64,000 bases of DNA from Spongiactinospora sp. TRM90649 (GCF_029382225.1 NZ_JARLTC010000046.1:1-64000), one strand, 5' to 3'; counted from the first letter of the stretch, positions 7,791 through 17,984 are shown. Program-made: numbers and translations. Notes: generated by a model not told the origin, from the letters alone.

Positions 7791-8921
7791 TTAGCGACTC
7801 GCCCGGCGGCGGGTTCCGGGCTCACGCGCGGTCTCCTCATCGGGCAGCGCCCGGGGCGAGGGCGGCGAGGGCGGGGCCATCGGCAGGCGCAGCACCATCC
7901 GCGTTCCGCTGCCGCGCGGCGGGTCCTCGACGCGCAGTCGTCCGCCGTGCGCCGTGGCGATGTCCCTGGCGATGGACAGCCCGAGCCCGGTGCCGCCCAT
8001 GGACCGGCTGCGGGCGGTGTCCAGGCGGGTGAAGCGCTGGAAGACCCGCTCCCGGTCGGCGGGCGGGATGCCGCCGCCGTCGTCGCTGACCTCCAGGACG
8101 GCCCGGCCGTCCGAGGCGGTGACGGAGACCGCCACCTCGCTGTTCGCGTGCCGGTCGGCGTTGGTCAGCAGGTTGGACACGAGCTGCTTGAGCTGCTCCG
8201 CCTCGCCGGGGACGGGCACGCTGCGCCCGAGGTCGGCCGACACCCGCATCTTGAGCGACGTCTCCGTCAGCACCGCGCGGGTCAGCGCGGCCAGGTCCAC
8301 CCGGCTCTTGTGCGGACGGTATCCCGAGTCCATCCGCGAAAGGGTGTGCAGGTCCTCCACGATCGCCTGGATCCGGTCGGCGTCGCCCAGGACCTCCCTG
8401 AGCGTCTGCCAGGGGTCGGTGTCCTCCTGGTCGGCGAGCGCGAACTCGATGCGGGTGCGCAGACCGGTCAGCGGCGTGCGCAGCTCGTGCGACGCGTCGG
8501 AGGCGAACTGACGCTCGTGCTCCACCGCGCGCTCCAGCCGGTCGAGCGTGCGGTTGACGGTCTCGGCCAGGCGATCCACCTCGTTGGAGGGCTCGCCTTC
8601 GGCGGGCACCGGCATCCTGCGAGTGAGATCCGAAGCCGTGATCTCCGTCATCTCCCTTCTGATCCGTTCGATGGAGGCGAGCGAGTGACCCACCGCGCGC
8701 CAGATGCTCCAGCCCGCGAGCGCGATCAGCACGACGGCGAGGACCATGAGCCCGATCTCGGGTCCCAGAGTCCCGGTGGGGACGGGGGTCCGTGTCGCCG
8801 CGTGCACCACGAGGTAGCTGATCAGCTCCACGGCGATCAGCAGCACGCCGAACACCAGCAGTGCCGTGATCGTTATCCGCGCGCGAAGGGATCGCATGCC
8901 AGGTGATCTCTTGATGGCCAT
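7791..8921 (-). CDS. Sensor histidine kinase (orphan)
   Basis: A 376-residue two-component sensor. Two membrane helices (about 14-38 and 55-76) flank a very short extracellular loop. A HAMP-like segment follows, then the H-box SHELRTP with His145, an N-box (NLLTNADRHAN) and G-boxes (DDGGGIPP, GGTGLGLS). The loop is too short for a folded ligand domain, suggesting intramembrane or envelope-stress sensing. GGGGGAG just upstream of ATG 8921 supports the start. No response regulator lies on either side in the window, so its partner is elsewhere. Confidence 0.93.
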   Translation of the reverse strand: MAIKRSPGMRSLRARITITALLVFGVLLIAVELISYLVVHAATRTPVPTGTLGPEIGLMVLAVVLIALAGWSIWRAVGHSLASIERIRREMTEITASDLTRRMPVPAEGEPSNEVDRLAETVNRTLDRLERAVEHERQFASDASHELRTPLTGLRTRIEFALADQEDTDPWQTLREVLGDADRIQAIVEDLHTLSRMDSGYRPHKSRVDLAALTRAVLTETSLKMRVSADLGRSVPVPGEAEQLKQLVSNLLTNADRHANSEVAVSVTASDGRAVLEVSDDGGGIPPADRERVFQRFTRLDTARSRSMGGTGLGLSIARDIATAHGGRLRVEDPPRGSGTRMVLRLPMAPPSPPSPRALPDEETAREPGTRRRASR

Positions 8922-9010
8922 CGCTCCCCCGGTGGTCCGCCCGATGTCCCAATTAGGGCTATCTGCCCATGTATAGGCGACGGCGCCTCACGGGAGGGCA
9001 AACCGGTGTT

Positions 9011-9184
9011 CTATACCTGCACCAGATCGGCCAGGTTCACGTGCCGTGCCACGTCGCGGACGTCCGCGTAGTAGCCGATGAGGGTACGGCGGTCGTCGCG
9101 CCAGCGGCAGATGCGCAGGCACGGCCTATCGTTCACGACGACGACCTTGACCTCGGTCCCGTCGGATGCACGCCAGGTACTCAT
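9011..9184 (-). CDS. Small conserved-looking protein of unknown function
   Basis: A 57-residue frame beginning MSTWRASDGTEVKVVVV and ending in NLADLVQV, with two Cys and several Arg/Asp residues. Charge distribution and codon choice look protein-like, and it fits the gap between the histidine kinase and the hydroxyacid dehydrogenase. An in-frame upstream ATG would add 18 residues. No family recognised. Confidence 0.5.
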   Translation of the reverse strand: MSTWRASDGTEVKVVVVNDRPCLRICRWRDDRRTLIGYYADVRDVARHVNLADLVQV

Positions 9185-9277
9185 GGCCTCGACGCTACGA
9201 GAGGCACCGTAACGGGCGAGTAACCGCAATCTAGACATTTGCCGTGCGTTACGGCGGCTGCGCCAAAATGAGGGAAC

Positions 9278-10243
9278 ATGAGCATGCCTTACATCTATGT
9301 GACCCGCACGCTGACGGACTCGGCCATGGCCGACGTTCGCGGGTTGGGGCGGCCCGTCGTCACCGGCGGTGACGAACCGCCGGGGCGCGACGATCTGCTG
9401 CGGCACGCCCAGGGGGCGGTGGCGGTCGTCTGCACGCTCACCGAGCGGATCGACGCGGAGTTCCTCGACGCCGCCGGGCCCGGGCTCCGGATCGTCGCCA
9501 ACACCGCCGTCGGGTACGACAACATCGACGTGCCCGCCGCCACCGAGCGCGGCGTACGGGTGACCAACACCCCCGGCGTCCTGGACGGCGCGACCGCCGA
9601 CCTCACCATGGCGCTGATCCTCGCCGCCGCCCGCAGGGTGCTGGACGGCGACCGGCTCATCCGCGAGCGCACGCCATGGATCTGGGGCCCGAGGATGATG
9701 CTCGGCCTCGACCTCAGCGCGGGCGCGACGCTCGGCATCGTCGGATACGGCAGGATCGGCAGGGCCGTCGCCCGGCGTGCCCGGGCCTTCGACATGCCGA
9801 TCCTGGCCACGCCCACCTCCACGCCCCTCACCGGCGACGACGGCCAGGGCGTCACCTTCGTGGAGCTTCCCGAACTGCTCTCCCGCAGCGACGTCGTCAC
9901 CCTGCACTGCCCGCTCACGCCCGCCACGCGCCACCTGATCGACGCCCAGGCGCTGGCGCGGATGAAGTCGACCGCCGTCCTGGTCAACACCGCCAGGGGC
10001 GGCATCGTGGACGAGTCCGCCCTGGTCGAGGCGCTGCGGTCAGGTGGCATCGCGAGCGCGGCGCTCGACGTCTTCGAGGGGGAGCCGCGGGTCGATCCGG
10101 CACTGGCCGACCTCCCCAACACCGTGCTGACCCCGCACATCGGCAGCGCGGGCACCGCGACGCGCGAGCGGATGTGCGGCCTCTCGGTCGCCAACGTGGC
10201 CGAGGTGCTCGCCGGGCGAGACCCGGTCACGCCGGTGAATTGA
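9278..10243 (+). CDS. D-2-hydroxyacid dehydrogenase (glyoxylate/hydroxypyruvate reductase type)
   Basis: NAD(P)-dependent D-isomer-specific 2-hydroxyacid dehydrogenase of 321 residues. The Rossmann motif GIVGYGRIGRAVA is in the middle. The catalytic trio is visible as Arg in NTARGGIVDE, Glu in DVFEGEP and His in TPHIGSAG. The sequence most resembles bacterial glyoxylate/hydroxypyruvate reductases (D-glycerate dehydrogenases), but substrate cannot be fixed from motifs. GAGGG at 9270-9274 precedes ATG 9278. It appears monocistronic or paired with the small basic gene downstream. Confidence 0.9.
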   Translation: MSMPYIYVTRTLTDSAMADVRGLGRPVVTGGDEPPGRDDLLRHAQGAVAVVCTLTERIDAEFLDAAGPGLRIVANTAVGYDNIDVPAATERGVRVTNTPGVLDGATADLTMALILAAARRVLDGDRLIRERTPWIWGPRMMLGLDLSAGATLGIVGYGRIGRAVARRARAFDMPILATPTSTPLTGDDGQGVTFVELPELLSRSDVVTLHCPLTPATRHLIDAQALARMKSTAVLVNTARGGIVDESALVEALRSGGIASAALDVFEGEPRVDPALADLPNTVLTPHIGSAGTATRERMCGLSVANVAEVLAGRDPVTPVN

Positions 10244-10287
10244 GCACCGGTGCGGGGTAGGGGTCCGGGTGACCCAAGGAGGAGATC

Positions 10288-10440
10288 ATGGCATCGCTGG
10301 TAGACAAGCTCCGCCGCTACCTCAGCAGCCCGAAGGGGCGCCAGGTCGTGGACAAGGCCAAGCGCGCCGCCAACGACCCCCGCAACCAGCGCAAGGCCCG
10401 CGAGCTGCTCGACCGCCTGCGTTCGCGAGGCCGGCGGTAG
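10288..10440 (+). CDS. Small basic protein
   Basis: A 50-residue, strongly basic, helix-forming protein (begins MASLVDKLRRYLSSPKGR, ends RLRSRGRR). AAGGAGGAG at 10276-10284 is an excellent ribosome site, which makes this short frame credible. It could bind nucleic acid or membrane, but no function is known to me. It lies 44 nt after the dehydrogenase. Confidence 0.7.
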   Translation: MASLVDKLRRYLSSPKGRQVVDKAKRAANDPRNQRKARELLDRLRSRGRR

Positions 10441-10465
10441 GGGCCGGTCGGCGGCCGGGCGGGGC

Positions 10466-11257
10466 TCAGACCAGGCCGACCATGAACCCCTCGTCGCGGA
10501 TCCCCTGATAGACCGCCGGGCAGAATCTCCCCATGGCGCCCTCGATGATCGGGATGTAGCCGGGCGAGTCGCCGAGGGGCAGGCGGTAGCCGTTCTTGAC
10601 CGTGTGGAACTCCCACAGGTGCTCCATCTCCGGGTGCCGGCTCCGGAAGCCGGGGTCGGCCGGATGGAGGTCGAGGCGGACCATCACCTTGCGCATGATG
10701 TAGTCGGCGAGCTTGACGCGGCGCTGCTTGGTCCGTGAGATCACCACTGCCGACAGCTCCCGCCACGGCACGGCCCAGGGCTTGCCCTGCGGGTCGTCCC
10801 AGCGCACGCCGTCGGCGTCGAAGATCAGCTTGCGCGGGCGCGACAGCTTGCCCCAGGTGAGGACCGGCAGCAGGCCGATCGCCAGGAAGACCAGGCCGAA
10901 CACGAACCCCACGATGGTCGCCCCGGTGCCGCCCGTCACCCCGCCGGTGAGCGACGACACCACGGCGATCAGGCCGACGGCCCCGGCGACGGCTCCGCCG
11001 ATGATCGCCTTGGTCTTGGCCCGCGTGGCCACGTCGATCACCACGGGCGGGGGAGGCTGGTGCGGCATGTGCCCGGGCGGAGGGTAAGCAGGGGGAGGGT
11101 AACCGGGCTGCTGGTAGGCCGGCGGCTGGGGCGGCTGGGGCGGCTGGGGCGCCTGCTGTACGCCGTACGGCGGCTGGTGGTGACCGGGTGGCCGGTAGTG
11201 GCCGTTCGCTTGGGGGTTCGGTGGGGGGCCTTGGTGCTGAGGCGCGCCGTACGTCAT
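10466..11257 (-). CDS. Proline-rich membrane protein with PH-like C-terminal domain
   Basis: A 263-residue protein in three parts. Residues 1-72 are Pro/Gln/Tyr-rich and disordered. Two membrane helices lie at about 84-104 and 112-134. A C-terminal cytoplasmic region begins KLIFDADGVRWDD and has the alternating pattern of a small PH-like beta domain, as in many actinobacterial membrane proteins with bacterial PH domains. Function unknown. Its start faces the encapsulin-operon promoter region, so the two transcripts diverge. Confidence 0.75.
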   Translation of the reverse strand: MTYGAPQHQGPPPNPQANGHYRPPGHHQPPYGVQQAPQPPQPPQPPAYQQPGYPPPAYPPPGHMPHQPPPPVVIDVATRAKTKAIIGGAVAGAVGLIAVVSSLTGGVTGGTGATIVGFVFGLVFLAIGLLPVLTWGKLSRPRKLIFDADGVRWDDPQGKPWAVPWRELSAVVISRTKQRRVKLADYIMRKVMVRLDLHPADPGFRSRHPEMEHLWEFHTVKNGYRLPLGDSPGYIPIIEGAMGRFCPAVYQGIRDEGFMVGLV

Positions 11258-11435
11258 AGGCGGCCAGGCTACTGGGCGCTACTGGGCCTTCCTCCCATTT
11301 CATCCCATTGCGAAGTGTCAGTCCGGTCTCGACAACTCGGGCAAATGCTGACAAATGCCTGCAATTAAGGATTGATGCCGTAGTATATGAAATGTGGGGT
11401 GCGGCGAGAATTTTCATGAAGGCAATATTTAGTAT

Positions 11436-11453
11436 GAGAATCCGGTAATTCTC
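11436..11453. promoter_or_regulatory. Inverted repeat upstream of the encapsulin promoter
   Basis: GAGAAT-N6-ATTCTC is a perfect 6+6 inverted repeat ending 18 nt before the -35 hexamer of the putative promoter at 11472-11500. A further GAGAAT occurs at 11406-11411. The position suits an activator site. The regulator is unknown. Confidence 0.35.
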
Positions 11454-11471
11454 GTTGCGCTAAGTGACGGA

Positions 11472-11500
11472 TTGACTTCAGAATGGCGCGGAAGCATACT
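11472..11500 (+). promoter_or_regulatory. Putative sigma-70-type promoter of the encapsulin/terpene operon
   Basis: TTGACT (11472-11477), a 17-bp spacer and CATACT (11495-11500) make a good housekeeping-type promoter in an AT-richer stretch, pointing toward the encapsulin operon. Start of transcription would be near 11507. Confidence 0.5.
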
Positions 11501-11769
11501 GGTGAGGTCCAGCAAAATCAGTGTGAATCCGGAGGTGATTCACCCGTAGGCCCCGGTATGGTAAACGCCCGTTCGATTCGCCATGGTCAACCGCGTGTAC
11601 ACGTGATAGCCCGGCGGTCCTGAAATCCCCCCGTATTCCCCCCTTATCACACCTGGCCGCGCGCGGGCCGCCGTACTGACGTGCCCTAATTTCCGGTGGT
11701 TTCCGCCTGGCCGCTCCATTCTGACCAGCTCTGTATTCCATCCCCCCGATGGAGATTGGTGGTGCCATC

Positions 11770-13182
<1,413 letters not shown>

Positions 13183-13194
13183 GAAGGTCCAGCC

Positions 13195-15435
13195 GTGCCA
13201 CCCTTTCGGCTGCCCGAGTTCTATGTTCCCCACCCGGCGAGGCTGAGTCCCCATCTCGACACGACGCGGGCCCACACCAAGGAGTGGTCCCGCGCCATGG
13301 GCATCCTCGCCGGGGGGCGGGGCGGCGGTCCATCCGGCGAGTCGCCCATTTGGGCAGAAGCCGACTTCGACGCGATGGACTACGCCCTGCTCACCGCCTA
13401 CACCCACCCCGACGCCTCAGCCACCCGGCTCGACGTCGTCACCGACTGGTACGTGTGGGTGTTCGCCTTCGACGACAAATTCCTCGACGCCTACAAACGC
13501 ACCCGTGACACCGCGGGGGCCGAACGCCACCTGGCCAGGCTCCGCGCCTTCATGCCGCTCCACCCCGGCACGCCCGTGCCGGAACCGGCCGACCCGGTCG
13601 AGCGGGGGCTGGCCGACCTCTGGGCCCGCACCACGCCCGACATGTCGGCCGCCTGGCGGCTCCGCTTCACCGAGCGCACCAGGGCGCTGCTCGAAGAGTC
13701 GCTCTGGGAACTCGACAACATCCGCCGCGACCGCGTGCCCAACCCGGTGGAGTACATCCAGATGCGCCGCAAGGTCGGCGGCGCCCCCTGGTCGGCCAAC
13801 CTGGTCGAATACTCCCTCGGGCTGGAGATCCCGCCGTCCGTGGCCGCCACCCGGCCGCTACGCGTGCTCGAAGACACCTTCTCCGACGGCGTCCACCTGC
13901 GCAATGACCTGTTCTCCTACCAGCGCGAGACCGAGCAGGAGGGCGAGGTCAACAACAGCGTGCTGGTCATGGAGCGGTTCTTCGGCCACGACCCGCAGCG
14001 GGCCGCCGACATGGTCAACGACCTGCTCTGCTCCCGGCTCGACCAGTTCGAGAACACCGCGCTGGCCGAACTGCCCACGCTCTGCGCGGAGCACGGCCTC
14101 GGCCCCGCCGAGCAACTCGCCCTGTTCGGCTACGTCAAGGGCCTGGCCGACTGGCAGTCCGGCGGCCACGAGTGGCACCTTCGCTCCAGCCGCTACATGA
14201 AGGACGAAAGCGGCGGGCGGGCGTATACACCGCTCGGCGGTCCGGCGGGCCCGGCCGTGCTCGGGCACCAATGGCTCGGGCCGGGCGGCCTCGGCACCTC
14301 GGGCGTCCACGTGGCCCCGGGCCACCTGGCCGGCAAGGTCCGGCGAGGCGCCGCCCACCTCCCGGCCGCCGCGGTGCCGGTGGAAGCGGAGTTCGGCGTG
14401 CCGTACCAGGTGCGTCCCAATCCGCAGCGGGAGGCGGTGCGGGCCCACACCGGGCGGTGGGCGCGGGAGATGGGCATCGTCTCGCCGTACGGCGGGCCGC
14501 CCGGCTGGACTCCCGCCGCGTTCGACGCCGCCGACTACCCCGGGTTCGCCGCCCTCACCCACCCCGATGTCCCCGCCGACCGGCTCGCCGTGCTGTCCGA
14601 CTGGCACACCTGGGGCTTCTACTACGACGACCTCTTCCATCACGTCCACAAACGCGCCCGCGACCTCGCCGGGGCCAGGGCACAGACCGACCGGCTGGCC
14701 GCCATCGTGTCGCCCGCCCCCGGCGTCGCGCCGCTCCCGGCCAACCCGCTGGAACGAGGGCTGCGCGACCTGTGGCGGCGCACCGCCGCCACGATGCCGC
14801 CGGCCGTCCGTGACCGGTTCGCCGAAGGGCTGGCCGACCTCTCCCGGAGCCGGCTCTGGGAGCTGGGCAACATCGTCCAGGGACGCCTGCCCGATCCGGT
14901 CGACTACGTTGAGATGCGCAGGAAGACCTCCGGCGCCGACTTCTCCACGGCCCTGCTCGGCCACGCGATCGGCGTCGAACTCCCCGACGAGGTGCTGTGG
15001 TCGGCGCCGGTCAGGGCGCTGACCGAGTGCTTCGCCGACGTCGTGGGCCTGGGCAACGACCTGGTGTCCTACCGCAAGGAGATCACCGAGGAGGGGGAGT
15101 TCCACAACGGTGTGGTGATCGCCGGGCGGTTCTTCGACTGCGGCCCCGGTCCGGCCGCGGCCGTCGTCGCCGACCTCGCCGCCGCCCGGCTCGCGCAGTT
15201 CGAGCGGATCGCGGCCGACGACCTGCCGCCGCTGTCCGACCGGCTCGGCCTCGACGCGCGGGCCCGCGCCGGGCTGGCGGCGTTCACCGAGGCACTGCGG
15301 CGGTGGATGGCGGGCGAGCGCGTCTGGTCGCGCACCACCGCCCGCTACCACCCGCGCGGGCGGGCGGCGCCGTACACCCTCGGCCGGCCGTCCCTGGCCG
15401 CCCAGTCCGCCCAGTCCGCACTGGCCGTGAGATGA
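13195..15435 (+). CDS. Two-domain class I terpene synthase, probable encapsulin cargo
   Basis: A 746-residue protein made of two terpene-cyclase domains of the germacradienol/geosmin synthase family. Domain 1 (about 1-335) has the Asp-rich motif DDKFLD (93-98), the metal motif NDLFSYQRE (Asn237, Ser241, Glu245) and a terminal RY pair (333-334). A Gly/Pro/Ala-rich linker (about 338-400) includes GPGGLGTS, as in geosmin synthases. Domain 2 repeats the layout with DD at 478-479 (YYDDLFHHV), NDLVSYRKE (Asn621, Ser625, Glu629) and a late ARY. The two halves clearly resemble each other. Domain 2 lacks the DDYYP of geosmin synthases, so the product is uncertain. Placed between two encapsulin shells, it is the likely cargo. 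AGAAGG at 13182-13187 supports GTG 13195. Confidence 0.9.
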   Translation: MPPFRLPEFYVPHPARLSPHLDTTRAHTKEWSRAMGILAGGRGGGPSGESPIWAEADFDAMDYALLTAYTHPDASATRLDVVTDWYVWVFAFDDKFLDAYKRTRDTAGAERHLARLRAFMPLHPGTPVPEPADPVERGLADLWARTTPDMSAAWRLRFTERTRALLEESLWELDNIRRDRVPNPVEYIQMRRKVGGAPWSANLVEYSLGLEIPPSVAATRPLRVLEDTFSDGVHLRNDLFSYQRETEQEGEVNNSVLVMERFFGHDPQRAADMVNDLLCSRLDQFENTALAELPTLCAEHGLGPAEQLALFGYVKGLADWQSGGHEWHLRSSRYMKDESGGRAYTPLGGPAGPAVLGHQWLGPGGLGTSGVHVAPGHLAGKVRRGAAHLPAAAVPVEAEFGVPYQVRPNPQREAVRAHTGRWAREMGIVSPYGGPPGWTPAAFDAADYPGFAALTHPDVPADRLAVLSDWHTWGFYYDDLFHHVHKRARDLAGARAQTDRLAAIVSPAPGVAPLPANPLERGLRDLWRRTAATMPPAVRDRFAEGLADLSRSRLWELGNIVQGRLPDPVDYVEMRRKTSGADFSTALLGHAIGVELPDEVLWSAPVRALTECFADVVGLGNDLVSYRKEITEEGEFHNGVVIAGRFFDCGPGPAAAVVADLAAARLAQFERIAADDLPPLSDRLGLDARARAGLAAFTEALRRWMAGERVWSRTTARYHPRGRAAPYTLGRPSLAAQSAQSALAVR

Positions 15436-15485
15436 ACCAGACCCCCCTCCGCGATACGCACACGAACGAACGGAAACGGTGAATC

Positions 15486-16883
15486 GTGACGGAGACGCTG
15501 CAGGAGGCGCCGGATGACGTGGCGAGGCTCAGCCTCGGCACGGCGGCCGCGCGCAACCTCGCGACCACGACCAAGTCCGAGCCGCAGGCGCAGGGCATCA
15601 CCCCGCGCTGGCTGCTGCGGGCGCTGCCCTGGGTGGAGGCCGTGGGCGGGGCCTACCGGGTCAACCGGCGGCTGACCTACGCCGTCGGCGACGGCCGGGT
15701 CAGCTTCATCACGGCGGCCGGGCGGGTCTCGGTGATCCCGCCCGAGTTGCGCGAGCTGCCGCTGCTGCGCGGCCTCGCCGATGACGCCGTGCTGGCCGAA
15801 CTGGCCGAACGCTTCGAACAGCGCGAGTTCGAGGCGGGCGCCGAGATCGCCGCCGCGGGCGAGCCCGCCGAGGGCCTGTACCTGGTCGCGCACGGCAAGC
15901 TGCGCCGCACCACAGCCGGCCCGTACGGCGAGCCCGCCGAGACCGGCATGCTCGCCGACGGCGACCACTTCGGCGACGAGGCGCTGACCCGCGCCGACCC
16001 CACCTGGGACGCCTCGGTGACGGCCGTGACCGGCACGACCGTGCTCGTCCTGCCGAGGTCCGCCTTCGACGCGCTGGCGACGCGCGCGCCCGCGCTGCGC
16101 GAGCACGTGGACCGCTACCTGGCCACCCCCGAGCGGGCCACCGACAAGCACGGCGAGGCCGCCGTCGCGCTGTCGTCCGGCCACACGGGCGAGCCGGCGC
16201 TGCCGGGCACGTTCGTCGACTACGAGCTGTCACCCCGCGAGTACGAATTGAGCGTGGCGCAGACGCTGCTTCGGGTTCACACTCGGGTGACCGACCTGTT
16301 CAACGATCCGATGGACCAGCTCGGGCAGCAGCTTCGGCTGACCGTCGAGGCGCTGCGCGAGCGCCAGGAACACGAAATGATCAACAACCCCGGGTTCGGC
16401 CTGTTGCACAACGCCGACCTGCGCCAGCGGGTGCAGACCCGCACCGGTCCTCCCACCCCCGACGACCTCGACGCCATCCTGTGCCGCCGCAGGAAGTCCC
16501 GCTTCTTCCTGGCCCACCCGCGCGCCATCGCGGCCTTCCGCCGCGAGTGCACCCGCCTGGGCGTCTACCCCGAGCACGCCGACCACGAGGGCACCCGGAT
16601 CACCACGTGGCGCGGGGTCCCGCTGCTGCCCTCCGACAAGATCCCGATCACTCGATCCGGCACCACCTCCATCCTGGTCATGCGGACCGGCGTGGACGAC
16701 GAGGGGGTGGTCGGCCTGCGCGAGACCGGCCTGCCCGACGAGCACCAGCCCGGTCTCACGGTCCGGTTCACCGGTATCGACGAGCGGGCGGTGGCCTCGT
16801 ATCTGGTGAGCGCCTATTACTCCGTGGCCGTACTGGTTCCCGACGCCCTCGGCGTGCTGGAGAACGTGGAGATCGCGCGCTGA
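15486..16883 (+). CDS. Family 2B encapsulin shell protein B
   Basis: Second EshA-type shell protein, 465 residues, collinear with shell A. The N-terminal LGTAAARNLATTTKS, the middle FVDYELSPREYELSVAQT and the RERQEHEMINN block are almost identical between the two. The inserted CNB-like domain is the most diverged part (cassette HFGDEAL then TWDASVT) and again lacks the canonical Arg. Two distinct shells in one operon fit a two-component capsid, though two separate compartments cannot be excluded. The GTG start at 15486 has only a weak GGAAACGG ribosome site, and the 50-nt gap is the longest up to this point in the operon. Confidence 0.92.
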   Translation: MTETLQEAPDDVARLSLGTAAARNLATTTKSEPQAQGITPRWLLRALPWVEAVGGAYRVNRRLTYAVGDGRVSFITAAGRVSVIPPELRELPLLRGLADDAVLAELAERFEQREFEAGAEIAAAGEPAEGLYLVAHGKLRRTTAGPYGEPAETGMLADGDHFGDEALTRADPTWDASVTAVTGTTVLVLPRSAFDALATRAPALREHVDRYLATPERATDKHGEAAVALSSGHTGEPALPGTFVDYELSPREYELSVAQTLLRVHTRVTDLFNDPMDQLGQQLRLTVEALRERQEHEMINNPGFGLLHNADLRQRVQTRTGPPTPDDLDAILCRRRKSRFFLAHPRAIAAFRRECTRLGVYPEHADHEGTRITTWRGVPLLPSDKIPITRSGTTSILVMRTGVDDEGVVGLRETGLPDEHQPGLTVRFTGIDERAVASYLVSAYYSVAVLVPDALGVLENVEIAR

Positions 16884-16914
16884 CCGTGGGGCAGGAGCCG
16901 ATAGGGAGGACACC

Positions 16915-17961
16915 ATGTCCACTGTCCAGGAGATGACCCAGCCCAGACCAGCCACGGAGGTGCTCGCCTGGGGGCGTGGCGTGACCGAACCCGCCATGCG
17001 TGAGGCCGTGGACACGCTGCCCGACACCGTGCGGCGCATCGTGGGCTACCACTTCGGGTGGCTCGACGAGCGCGGCGAGCCCGTCCACGCCAACGCGGGC
17101 AAGGCGATCCGCCCGGTGATCGCCCTGCTGGCGGCCGAGGCCGTCGGCGGAACCCTCGCCGAGGCGGTCCCGGCGGCCGTCGCCGTCGAGCTGACCCACA
17201 ACTTCTCGCTGCTGCACGACGACGTGATGGACGGCGACGCCACCCGCCGGCACCGTCCCACCGCCTGGGCCGTCTTCGGGCGCGGCCCGGCGATCCTCGC
17301 GGGCGACGCGCTGATGACCCTGGCCTTCGACGTGCTCGCCGCCGCCGGGCGTCCCGCCGCCCGGCGGGCCGCGCGGATCCTCGGCTCGGCGGTGCTGGAA
17401 CTGATCGACGGCCAGTACGCCGACGTCGCCTTCGAGGCGCGTCACGACGTCGGCCTGGCCGAGTGCCGCCGGATGTCGGAGGCCAAGACCGGCGCGCTGC
17501 TCGGCGGGGCGTGCGCCATCGGCGCCCTGTACGGCGGCGGCACCGACGAGGACGTCGAACGCCTGACCGCCTTCGGACGCCGGATCGGCCTGGCCTTCCA
17601 ACACGTGGACGACCTGCTCGGCATCTGGGGCGACCCCGCGACGACCGGCAAGCCCGTCCACTCCGACCTGCGCAACCGCAAGAAGTCGCTGCCAGTGGTG
17701 TTCGCGCTGAACTCGGGCACGCCCGCCGGTCACGAGCTGGCCGCGCTCTACGCCGCGGACGGGCCGCTGACCGGCCCCGACCTCGCCCGCGCCGCCGAAC
17801 TGGTGGAACTTGCGGACGGCCGGGCGTGGAGCCAGGCCGAGGCCGACGCCCTGCTGGCCGGGGCGCTGCGCGAACTGGCCGGCACGCGTCCGGGCGTCCC
17901 GTCGCGGGCCGTGGCCGAACTGGAGGGCCTGGCCCGCCTGGTCACCCGTCGAGACCACTGA
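16915..17961 (+). CDS. Polyprenyl diphosphate synthase, encapsulin-associated
   Basis: Trans-isoprenyl diphosphate synthase of 348 residues that condenses IPP with allylic diphosphates. The first aspartate motif is HDDVMDGDATRR (Asp102, Asp103, Asp106), and the second is DDLLGIWGD (Asp232, Asp233, Asp240). GKAIRP near 63 is the usual substrate-binding Lys/Arg motif. The residues just before the first motif (ELTHNFSLL, with Phe97) lack the two adjacent bulky aromatics of short-chain FPP synthases, so GPP, FPP or GGPP all remain possible products. GGGAGGA at 16904-16910 supports the ATG. This class is a recognised cargo of family 2 encapsulins and should feed the cyclase upstream. Confidence 0.92.
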   Translation: MSTVQEMTQPRPATEVLAWGRGVTEPAMREAVDTLPDTVRRIVGYHFGWLDERGEPVHANAGKAIRPVIALLAAEAVGGTLAEAVPAAVAVELTHNFSLLHDDVMDGDATRRHRPTAWAVFGRGPAILAGDALMTLAFDVLAAAGRPAARRAARILGSAVLELIDGQYADVAFEARHDVGLAECRRMSEAKTGALLGGACAIGALYGGGTDEDVERLTAFGRRIGLAFQHVDDLLGIWGDPATTGKPVHSDLRNRKKSLPVVFALNSGTPAGHELAALYAADGPLTGPDLARAAELVELADGRAWSQAEADALLAGALRELAGTRPGVPSRAVAELEGLARLVTRRDH

Positions 17962-17984
17962 ACCACCGGCACCCGGAGGATCCA

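Larger units (their letters stand above)
11258..11769. other. Long AT-richer intergenic region and leader of the encapsulin operon
   Basis: About 510 bp separate the divergent membrane protein from encapsulin shell A. The part from 11330 to 11510 is clearly more AT-rich than its surroundings. It holds the promoter and inverted repeat listed separately. If transcription starts near 11507, the 5' leader is about 260 nt, long for an actinomycete. I see no tRNA, no convincing small gene and no riboswitch I can name. Confidence 0.6.

Noticed and set aside
11749..11769. ATG 11749 as the start of encapsulin shell A
   Set aside because: No ribosome site; GTG 11770 gives the MTET start shared with the paralogue.
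13195..15435. Calling the synthase geosmin synthase or 2-methylisoborneol synthase
   Set aside because: Two domains exclude the single-domain 2-MIB synthase, no methyltransferase is adjacent, and the DDYYP motif of geosmin synthase is missing.
17058..17984. Long plus-strand frame upstream of ispH, overlapping the polyprenyl synthase
   Set aside because: The frame is Arg/Gly-rich noise over a gene with intact DDxxD motifs; the ispH start is fixed by its own ribosome site at 17985.
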